Positions 1 through 4,958 of a stretch of DNA of 5,958 nucleotides are shown piece by piece (position 1 is the first letter of the stretch; each line of letters opens with the position of its first letter). The position numbers and the translations under genes were made by a program. The DNA is from Sphingomonadaceae bacterium (GTDB lineage: Bacteria; Pseudomonadota; Alphaproteobacteria; Sphingomonadales; Sphingomonadaceae). The notes beneath the pieces are model-generated. The model did not search any database. It saw nothing but the letters and a program-made list of their open reading frames with translations, and was not told where the DNA came from. The stretch is taken from NCBI GenBank assembly GCA_016742125.1, contig JACVCM010000129.1:1-5958 (forward strand), written 5' to 3'.

Positions 1-306
1 AGGCTGGACCAGCTTGCACCGCAACTGCAGACCCTGGACGACAATGATCCGGCCGCGCGCGAGGTGCGCAAGCTGGTAGGCGAGCATCTGCCTGAGCTCA
101 TAAATGGCTATAAGCGCATTCCAGAAAGCCTGAAGCGCAAGGAGCATGGCGGCAAGACGCCTGAGCAGCAGCTGGTCGACGGCCTCAAGTTCATCGACCG
201 CGAGATCGAGACGATGACCGGCCGGATCTCGCGCGGCGAACTCGACAAGCTGGCGGTGCGCGGGCGCTATCTGGAACTTAGATACGATACCAGCGTTGAA
301 CAATAA
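1..306 (+). CDS. C-terminal part of an unrecognised helical protein (5' end outside window)
   Basis: The frame is open from base 1 to a TAA at 304-306, giving 101 C-terminal residues; the true start lies upstream of the window. A GTG at 64 is in frame, but the open frame continues before it in the same charged, helical style, so it is probably internal. The fragment has no membrane segment or signal peptide. It is rich in Lys, Arg, Glu and Leu and predicted helical, with a segment LVGEHLPELINGYKRIP followed by GKTPEQQLVDGLKFIDREIE. The pattern 'LP-x-LI-x-x-Y-x-x-IP' and the later 'Q-LVDGLKFID' recall C-termini of small proteins found with tellurite or phosphatase-like annotations (XpaC/TelA neighbourhoods), but this is only an impression and no function is assigned. 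It ends 20 bases before the next gene and probably shares its operon. Confidence 0.75.
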   Translation, partial: RLDQLAPQLQTLDDNDPAAREVRKLVGEHLPELINGYKRIPESLKRKEHGGKTPEQQLVDGLKFIDREIETMTGRISRGELDKLAVRGRYLELRYDTSVEQ

Positions 307-326
307 TCAACGTTGGAAAGTGGCAT

Positions 327-854
327 ATGGGCAGAGCGTTATCCTTTCCCGAGGGCGTTCGGGAAAGTCATCTGCGCGGTAAAAGCTGGCACCGCTTTGC
401 CAATCCGGCGGCGGTCACCGGCATCGGTCTGTTTCTCGCAGCGGCGCTCGCAGGGGCCTTTGGGGGACAGCCGCACCCCACACGTATCATTGAAACCCCG
501 TCTGCCAGGATCACGCTCCAGTTTCCCGAACGCCTGCGGAATGGCGAATTCTTCGAAATGCGCGCCAAAATCGAGGCGAAGCGCGACTTTGCCGATATGG
601 GTATCGCGCTGTCATCTTCTTATTGGCGCGATCTGACGATCAATACGATGATTCCGGCACCGGGCGAAGAGAAAGCGGATGATGGTGATTATCTGTTCTC
701 TTATGGTGAAATCAAGGCAGGAGATAGCGTCACCGTGAAGATCGACGGGCAAATCAACCCGCCGATGTTTGCCGGAACGAAGGGCTGGATGAAGCTGAAA
801 GACGCGGAACGCACTGTCGCCCGAATTCCGCTTGAACTGAAGGTCTTTCCCTGA
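327..854 (+). CDS. Membrane-anchored protein with probable periplasmic beta-sandwich domain, unknown function
   Basis: 175 residues. The ATG at 327 is preceded by GGAAAG (315-320) at a good ribosome-binding distance, which decides the start. A basic N-terminus (about 1-27) is followed by one hydrophobic helix at about 28-47 rich in Ala, Gly and Leu, with no clear signal-peptidase site, so a single-pass anchor with the rest outside the cytoplasm is likely. Residues about 55-175 alternate in beta-strand fashion (RITLQFPERL, FFEMRAKIEA, SVTVKIDGQI, RIPLELKVFP), which suggests an immunoglobulin-like or NEW3-like fold. There is no cysteine and no catalytic motif that I recognise. The TGA stop overlaps the ATG of the DUF421 gene by one base (ATGA arrangement), so the two are probably translationally coupled and may act together at the membrane. 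The gene is real with high confidence; its function is unknown. Confidence 0.85.
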   Translation: MGRALSFPEGVRESHLRGKSWHRFANPAAVTGIGLFLAAALAGAFGGQPHPTRIIETPSARITLQFPERLRNGEFFEMRAKIEAKRDFADMGIALSSSYWRDLTINTMIPAPGEEKADDGDYLFSYGEIKAGDSVTVKIDGQINPPMFAGTKGWMKLKDAERTVARIPLELKVFP

Positions 855-1327
855 TGGATATCGTTGCGCGCGCCGCTGTGATGTTCGTGGTGCTTTATGG
901 CCTGTTGCGGATAATGGGCAAGCGCGAACTGGGGCAGCTGACGCCGTTCGAGCTGGTGGTAATGGTCGTGCTCGGCGATCTCATCCAGCAGGGCGTCACA
1001 CACAATGATTTCAGCCTGACCGGGGCGATATTGGCGATCACGACCTTTTCCTTTTTGGCTATACTGATGAGCTGGGTGACCTATCTTTTCCCGGCTGCGG
1101 AAAAAATCCTCGACGGTGAACCGCGTGTCGTTATTCGCGATGGCCGGCTTCTGAAGGAAAATTTGCGCCGCGACCGGATTACGCAAAGTGAGGTCGAATC
1201 CGAAATGCGGATTGCGGGGATAGCGCGAATGCGCGATGTTGCCTGGGCCATATTGGAGCCGCAGGGCAAGATCAGCTTCATCAGGAAGGACGAAAAGGAC
1301 GATGGGTCCAACAGGGACTCCGAATAA
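854..1327 (+). CDS. DUF421 family inner-membrane protein (YetF/YcaP-like)
   Basis: 157 residues. The N-terminal half has three predicted membrane helices, at about 3-19, 32-48 and 54-77. The linker after the first helix carries the family signature RIMGKRELGQLTPFELV (about 19-35), followed by the conserved VVLGDLIQQ. The C-terminal half is the small soluble DUF421 domain, with DGEPRVVIRDGRLL (about 87-100), an Arg-rich stretch, and the ending DVAWAILEPQGKISFI, which matches the typical 'dV-x-x-aileP-x-G-x-isvi' pattern. Length fits the shorter members of the family. Family members are inner-membrane proteins of poorly known role; Bacillus YetF and enteric YcaP are the named relatives. The start overlaps the previous stop by one base, and the 3' end overlaps the acetyltransferase start by 26 bases, so it sits in the middle of a coupled operon. 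Family assignment is strong; biochemical function is not established. Confidence 0.93.
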   Translation: MDIVARAAVMFVVLYGLLRIMGKRELGQLTPFELVVMVVLGDLIQQGVTHNDFSLTGAILAITTFSFLAILMSWVTYLFPAAEKILDGEPRVVIRDGRLLKENLRRDRITQSEVESEMRIAGIARMRDVAWAILEPQGKISFIRKDEKDDGSNRDSE

Positions 1328-1934
1328 CGACAGCCCTGACATCGCGCGGCAACCGCCGCTCGAAATCGAAGCGCGATTGACCGACGGCCGCGCCGTTTGC
1401 CTGCGCACCATTCGCCCAAGCGACGAGGCACGTATCCGCGACGGCATCGCGGAAATGTCGGACCGGTCGCGCTACCTGCGCTTCTTCTCTGCCTTTCGCG
1501 AGCCACCCGAAAGCATTGTCAAGCAACTGAGCGCCGTCGATGGCCATGACCACATCGGTTGGGGCGCCATCCTGCTCGACGGCGAGGATAATCCGCCGAT
1601 TGCCGCTGCGCATGCCATTCGCGATGCAGAGCAATCCGCGAGCGGTGAACTGGCAATTGCGGTTCTGGACAACTTTCAGGGCCTTGGCATTGCGCGAATG
1701 CTCATCGCTGCGGTGTTGTGCGATTGCCGGGCCGAAGGAATATGCGAGCTCGAAATGCAGGTGCTGCCGGAGAACCGCGCTGCTGCGGGCCTCGTCCAGG
1801 CGCTGGGCGGGGAACGAAAGGTCGCGATTGACAGCGTCGACCATTATCTTCTCGACGTGCAGGCCACGCTGGCGCGGCTGGCGAACGGCAAGGCACCTCC
1901 GGGAGTGGCCACCGTGCTGTCGGCGCTGTGTTAA
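1302..1934 (+). CDS. Stand-alone GNAT-family N-acetyltransferase
   Basis: 210 residues from the ATG at 1302. A longer in-frame version from an ATG at 1236 would lie deep inside the DUF421 gene; I prefer 1302 because purine-rich GGAAGGA (1284-1290) and AAAAGGAC (1293-1300) lie just upstream. The N-terminal IRPSDEARIRDGIAEMS followed by SRYLRFF (about 37-62) is typical of GNAT domains like the one at the C-terminus of the protein lysine acetyltransferase Pat/YfiQ. The acetyl-CoA motif A follows, with GELAIAV (115-121) and the pyrophosphate-binding loop QGLGIA (126-131). VLPENRAAAGLVQALGG (154-170) is motif B, ending the fold. The large acyl-CoA-synthetase-like part of Pat is absent. The product should be a cytosolic enzyme moving an acetyl group from acetyl-CoA to an amine; its substrate cannot be read from the sequence. 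It is the last gene of the left operon. Confidence 0.9.
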   Translation: MGPTGTPNNDSPDIARQPPLEIEARLTDGRAVCLRTIRPSDEARIRDGIAEMSDRSRYLRFFSAFREPPESIVKQLSAVDGHDHIGWGAILLDGEDNPPIAAAHAIRDAEQSASGELAIAVLDNFQGLGIARMLIAAVLCDCRAEGICELEMQVLPENRAAAGLVQALGGERKVAIDSVDHYLLDVQATLARLANGKAPPGVATVLSALC

Positions 1935-2026
1935 GACGCGCAGGCAACCAGTCCTTTCCCGGAACAAGATTTTATTAACCTTGTTTCCCTAGCCTGTCCG
2001 TGGTTAGTTCGACGGGAAATCATCAC

Positions 2027-2824
2027 ATGAAAGCGTATATGGCGGGTTTGAGCAGCCAACTGTACCGCAAAAGCATTTCCGCCGTCGTTGTGCTGGAACG
2101 TGGATTGCCGAACATCATGGTCGGCTGGGTCGCTTTTGTTGTGCTGGCGGGCGTCCTGCGCACCGTCTTCGCAGTTTCCCCAATCGACAGCGGCGTCAGT
2201 TTCCTGCAGACGATTACGCCCTATATCTTGCTGGGTGCAGCCCCGATTGCGGCCTATTGGCTGGCCGATCAAGTGTTCCCGCGCGGCGCGCTGATGCAGC
2301 AGCCGGAGATACGGCTGGCGCGCTATGGCAAGTGGCGGCCGGTCAATGTACTCGATGCAAGGGCGCACCCGATGTTCGGTCCCACGGGAATGATGGCATC
2401 GCTGCTGATCGGGATGCTGCTCAATGTGCCGGTGCGCAGCCTCGAATTCCTCGCCGCTGTCCCCGCGATGAACGGCAATGCCCCGCTCTGGGGGCAGGTG
2501 ATCCTCGCCGCAATGACGTTCGACGTCGTGACGATGAATTTTCTCTACACCGTGTGCTTTGTCGCGGCCCTAAGATGCGCGCCCTGGTTTCCCCGGTTGC
2601 TGGTGCTGACATGGGGGCTGGATATCAGCTCGCAACTGGCGATGGCGCAGTTCGTAGGAAGCGTAGCCGGGTTGCCTCCGTCTGTGGGTCAAGCGATGGG
2701 TTCGCTGCTTTCGAGTAACGTCCAGAAAGTCATGATCAGCATGATGATCTGGCTGCCCTATCTGCTGTTGTCTGAGAGGGTTAATTTGACTTATCGGCAG
2801 AGGACAACTGCGGTGCGGTCGTAA
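2027..2824 (+). CDS. Polytopic membrane protein with DUF2569-like C-terminal tail
   Basis: 265 residues from the ATG at 2027, chosen because GGGAA (2014-2018) sits eight bases upstream. A GTG at 2000 and an ATG at 2039 are in frame but less well placed. About six membrane helices are visible, at roughly 31-50, 62-83, 117-144, 153-183, 189-210 and 232-248. A hydrophilic loop between helices 2 and 3 (about 84-116) contains QQPEIRLARYGKWRP. The last segment, IWLPYLLLSERVNLTYRQR (241-259), closely resembles the C-terminal signature of DUF2569 membrane proteins ('iWiPY-f-l-x-S-x-RVk-x-TF'), and the preceding four helices could be that domain. The N-terminal 110 residues are not recognised. No catalytic motif is seen. 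The gene stands alone, 92 bases after the acetyltransferase, and its 3' end overlaps the convergent Wzy_C gene by 44 bases. Function unknown; existence of the gene is well supported. Confidence 0.82.
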   Translation: MKAYMAGLSSQLYRKSISAVVVLERGLPNIMVGWVAFVVLAGVLRTVFAVSPIDSGVSFLQTITPYILLGAAPIAAYWLADQVFPRGALMQQPEIRLARYGKWRPVNVLDARAHPMFGPTGMMASLLIGMLLNVPVRSLEFLAAVPAMNGNAPLWGQVILAAMTFDVVTMNFLYTVCFVAALRCAPWFPRLLVLTWGLDISSQLAMAQFVGSVAGLPPSVGQAMGSLLSSNVQKVMISMMIWLPYLLLSERVNLTYRQRTTAVRS

Positions 2825-4079
2825 GGCAAACGGCCGCGACGATGAACATCATGACCGGATAAGTGAAATAGAAAAATCCATCATACAATCCATACGCGGT
2901 TCCGCCAATCAGGTAAGCGACTGCTGCGAATTGATAGTTTTCGCTGAATTTACCAGGTATGGACTGAAAGAACCGGGTGACGAGGCACAAATACCCGATC
3001 AGGCCGCACAACCCCATCGAAGTAAGCGCCTGCAATATGGCCTGATGCGGATTCCGGACTATTTTGACCGGGTCGGTATATGTATAACGTAGCTGGTCAA
3101 CTCCCCAACCAAGCATCGGTCGCTGCATAACCTTACCAAAAACTTCAGTCCAGACTTGTAGCCGGTTAGATGAAACGGAATTAATACCTTCTAACGGGTT
3201 TGATGCGCTGGTCATTCGGTAGAGGCCGTAAATTGGGTGAACTGCTGGCAATATCAATGAAATTGCCAAGCCGCAAACTAGTGATATGGACGTCACCGCG
3301 ATGACCTGTCGGCGTATCGGAAGGAGCAAGGCGCAGAAGACAGCTGCCACCGCGATCGCGGCGATTGCGCCACGCGTACCCGACCAGACGGCGATGGTGA
3401 AGGCGGCAGTCGAGAATATGAACGCCGCTCCAGTCCGCCAGCGATTACACGACCTATTAGAAGTAACCGAGAGTGTACCGATAGCCGCACAGAAACATGC
3501 AAAAGAAAAAAAACCTACCCAGCGCACGTTGGTCGTAGCTGGAACGCGGGTGATCCAGTCATCTCCGACGGGATTATAAAAAACGACGTTGATCCACCAG
3601 AGAAAGCAATAGCCGAGCAAGCCCGCACCGATCATGGGCCATATGAGATTTCGTGCGGCGTTGTTCCATTTACCGAACAAATACAGGAGAGCTAATCCAA
3701 ACAGGCAATGGGCTATAAATTTTGTTATGCCCATCAGTGCAGTAAAAGGCACCGCAGCCACGAAAATTGTGGTCCACAAAGCAGAAACGGTAAGGATTAA
3801 AAGGCCAATCTTTGCAAGCGGCGAGAGCGATCCCAGTCCCCGTACGGGCAGGAAGCCTTCCTTGATGGCAAATCCCACGAACAGGAATTCTATGAACGGG
3901 ACAATCAGAGAATTGTAACGCAGAATTTCGCGCCATGGCGCGACATCATTTCCGAAATCCCAAGGCAATAACACCATTAGGACAGGTGTCAGAGCGATTA
4001 GTGTAATGCCCGCAGGGACAGAGCCAACCCTAGCAGCGATAATTCCCCCGTATTTCATCGGTCGAGTGGATACCGTCAT
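2781..4079 (-). CDS. O-antigen ligase/polymerase (Wzy_C, PF04932) family membrane protein
   Basis: 432 residues from the ATG at 4079. A TTG at 4094 and an ATG at 4058 are alternatives; none has a clear ribosome-binding site. The protein is hydrophobic throughout, with about ten or more membrane helices. Family marks are in order: WSGTRGA (232-238, the usual 'SgsRga'); a large loop with SSNRLQVW and then RPMLGWGVDQL (303-330, the usual 'R-x-x-x-W...P-x-l-G-x-G'); and NPHQAILQALTSMGLCGLIGY (343-363), with His345 in the place of the conserved loop histidine. Such proteins polymerise or transfer lipid-linked glycans on the outer side of the inner membrane: O-antigen to lipid A core (WaaL), repeat units to each other (Wzy), or glycan to pilin (PglL/TfpO). 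No other polysaccharide gene is in the window. It is divergent from the Flp pilin gene, which favours a pilin-related role, though WaaL or Wzy remain possible. Lower GC than its neighbours suggests variable or transferred DNA. Confidence 0.88.
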   Translation of the reverse strand: MTVSTRPMKYGGIIAARVGSVPAGITLIALTPVLMVLLPWDFGNDVAPWREILRYNSLIVPFIEFLFVGFAIKEGFLPVRGLGSLSPLAKIGLLILTVSALWTTIFVAAVPFTALMGITKFIAHCLFGLALLYLFGKWNNAARNLIWPMIGAGLLGYCFLWWINVVFYNPVGDDWITRVPATTNVRWVGFFSFACFCAAIGTLSVTSNRSCNRWRTGAAFIFSTAAFTIAVWSGTRGAIAAIAVAAVFCALLLPIRRQVIAVTSISLVCGLAISLILPAVHPIYGLYRMTSASNPLEGINSVSSNRLQVWTEVFGKVMQRPMLGWGVDQLRYTYTDPVKIVRNPHQAILQALTSMGLCGLIGYLCLVTRFFQSIPGKFSENYQFAAVAYLIGGTAYGLYDGFFYFTYPVMMFIVAAVCLTTAPQLSSADKSN

Positions 4080-4142
4080 TTTCTGGCAAATCAAACTGGC
4101 AAATTACGTGCGAAAGTCCGTGCAGGCACTGAAATACATCTA

Positions 4143-4171
4143 TTGACATTAAATGGTGCTTGGCGTGCTAT
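4143..4171 (+). promoter_or_regulatory. Possible sigma-70 promoter (TTGACA, N17, TGCTAT)
   Basis: A perfect -35 box TTGACA (4143-4148) is followed after 17 bases by TGCTAT (4166-4171). The -10 box is weak against the E. coli consensus but overlaps GCTAT, which resembles the GCTA core of alphaproteobacterial housekeeping promoters. It points toward flp, over 500 bases away. No gene starts close downstream, so it would have to drive a long flp leader, a small RNA, or nothing. Confidence 0.25.
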
Positions 4172-4372
4172 TTATCGTCTGCCCCGTCTCCCGGCGTTTA
4201 TATCGGGCTTTTTTTGTACATTGTCGTGGGCCAGTCCACCTTGCACGCCGCTGTATCGCAATAGGTCTTACCGGCCTTATCCGGAAATTCACAGGCTGCG
4301 CCATAGTAAATCATAATGTCGCGCAATGCATAGCAGTAATGCGCCAGCCAACTGACATATTCCGGGAAGCAA

Positions 4373-4390
4373 TAAAGTTATATAACTTTA
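4373..4390. repeat. Perfect 18-bp palindrome, possible operator
   Basis: TAAAGTTATATAACTTTA reads identically on both strands with no spacer, two 9-base arms meeting at AT. Its size and symmetry suit a dimeric helix-turn-helix regulator. There is no T-run after it and it is AT-only at the centre, so it is a poor terminator. It lies 300 bases upstream of flp and 294 bases upstream of the Wzy_C start. A random origin is possible in AT-rich DNA but an 18-bp perfect dyad is uncommon. Confidence 0.5.
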
Positions 4391-4443
4391 GTAAGATATT
4401 GTGATTCGGTACTTTTTTCGCCTGAATGCGGCAAATTTGCATC

Positions 4444-4462
4444 ATGGTTAACAAATTCTTAC
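4444..4462. promoter_or_regulatory. CtrA-like binding site upstream of flp
   Basis: On the + strand TTAA (4448-4451), seven bases, then TTAC (4459-4462) matches the known CtrA full site TTAA-N7-TTAA in seven of eight fixed positions. The same TTAA also forms ATGGTTAA (4444-4451), which on the minus strand is TTAACCAT, the other described form of the CtrA half site. CtrA is the alphaproteobacterial cell-cycle regulator that activates the Flp pilin gene in Caulobacter, so its use here is plausible. The site is about 230-245 bases before the flp start. Confidence 0.4.
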
Positions 4463-4689
4463 TGCAAAATACTGTAAACAAAGTATAAATTTTACCCGTT
4501 GACGGTTGGCCCTATTTTGACGGACGTTTCATGTGTCCCGGGGGGGACCAATCGCGAATTGAGCCGGATGCGCATTCGGTTACAAATATAACAGGGTCGC
4601 GTCTGGTTCGATTTTGCCCCTCCTCTGGAACATTCCTGACCGGTCGGATGCCGGAATGGAAATTGCTCATTTGAACAAGGGGTTTGATT

Positions 4690-4875
4690 ATGGTTAAATT
4701 TGTAAAGTCGTTCGTCATGGACGAGAGCGGTGCTTCGGCTGCTGAATATGCATTGATCCTGGCCATCATTGGTTCGGTCATTGCGGGCGCCGCAATCGCG
4801 TTGAGTGGTGCAATCGGTGGTGCTCTGAATGACGCCAAGACCTGCATCAGCACCAACGGCAGTACCTGCAACTAA
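4690..4875 (+). CDS. flp: Flp-family type IVb prepilin
   Basis: 61 residues from the ATG at 4690, preceded by AAGGGG (4677-4682) at seven bases; an in-frame TTG at 4684 is too close to this site. The short basic leader (residues 1-14) ends in DESG, and the prepilin peptidase should cut after Gly14, leaving ASAAEYALIL at the mature N-terminus. Glu19 and Tyr20 (mature positions 5 and 6) form the EY pair that defines Flp pilins. A single hydrophobic helix covers about 21-46 (ALILAIIGSVIAGAAIALSG...). The mature pilin is 47 residues, usual for the family, and polymerises into the thin bundle-forming Tad pilus used for surface attachment. The tail, KTCISTNGSTCN, has two cysteines (52 and 60) and several Ser/Thr, which is odd; well-known Flp pilins such as Caulobacter PilA lack this. 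It opens the Tad gene cluster, 83 bases before cpaB. Confidence 0.95.
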   Translation: MVKFVKSFVMDESGASAAEYALILAIIGSVIAGAAIALSGAIGGALNDAKTCISTNGSTCN

Positions 4876-4893
4876 CGGGTCAATATGAATTTT

Positions 4894-4920
4894 CCGCTGC
4901 GTCGGGCGACGACGCGGCGG
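4894..4920 (+). terminator. GC-rich hairpin between flp and cpaB (attenuator or mRNA-stability element)
   Basis: CCGCTGCGTC (4894-4903) pairs with GACGCGGCGG (4911-4920) over ten base pairs, with a single T-G wobble, around the seven-base loop GGGCGAC. It is followed by ATTATT rather than a true T-run, so full termination is unlikely. Its place just after the pilin stop suits partial termination or protection of a short flp transcript, so that pilin is made in excess of the assembly proteins. Confidence 0.5.
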
Positions 4921-4958
4921 ATTATTCGTCCATTTGTTAAACGGGGGCCAGACCGGCG

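Larger units (their letters stand above)
4080..4689. other. AT-rich intergenic regulatory region between Wzy_C gene and flp
   Basis: About 610 bases lie between the two divergent starts. GC is very low in the middle (37 of 120 bases over 4381-4500 by hand count) against more than 60% in the flanking Tad genes. No open frame here has a ribosome-binding site or a recognisable protein. The region holds a TTGACA promoter-like box, a perfect 18-bp palindrome, a 10-bp palindrome GCAAATTTGC (4431-4440), a CtrA-like site, two copies of TTGACGG, an imperfect palindrome at 4564-4579 (CCG-g-ATGCGCAT-t-CGG), and an inverted repeat CATTCC/GGAATG (4631-4636, 4653-4658) around the palindrome GACCGGTC (4638-4645). 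This density of dyad elements suggests a regulated promoter and structured leader for flp. Confidence 0.7.

Noticed and set aside
1236..1301. Longer start for the GNAT acetyltransferase
   Set aside because: The extra 22 residues lie within the DUF421 coding region and add nothing family-like; the ATG at 1302 has a better upstream purine tract.
701..1447. Long minus-strand open frame opposite the DUF421 gene
   Set aside because: Shadow of real + strand genes; no ribosome-binding site and low-complexity, His/Arg-rich composition unlike a real protein.
1961..1988. Inverted repeat GGAACAAG / CTTGTTTCC after the acetyltransferase
   Set aside because: It has a bulge and a short stem and no T-run follows; too weak to call a terminator or operator.
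4190..4215. Terminator-like CCCG/CGGG stem followed by seven T on the + strand
   Set aside because: The stem is only four base pairs with a ten-base loop, and no + strand gene ends before it. The TTGACA box just upstream would give a transcript of about 40 bases only.
4153..4404. 83-residue open frame on the + strand in the flp/Wzy_C gap
   Set aside because: No ribosome-binding site, its start sits inside a promoter-like element, it crosses the T-run and the palindrome, and the protein resembles nothing known.
4653..4666. Sigma-54-like GG-N10-GC upstream of flp
   Set aside because: The -24 half is poor (CGGAAT for TGGCAC), and the implied transcription start would fall on the flp ribosome-binding site.
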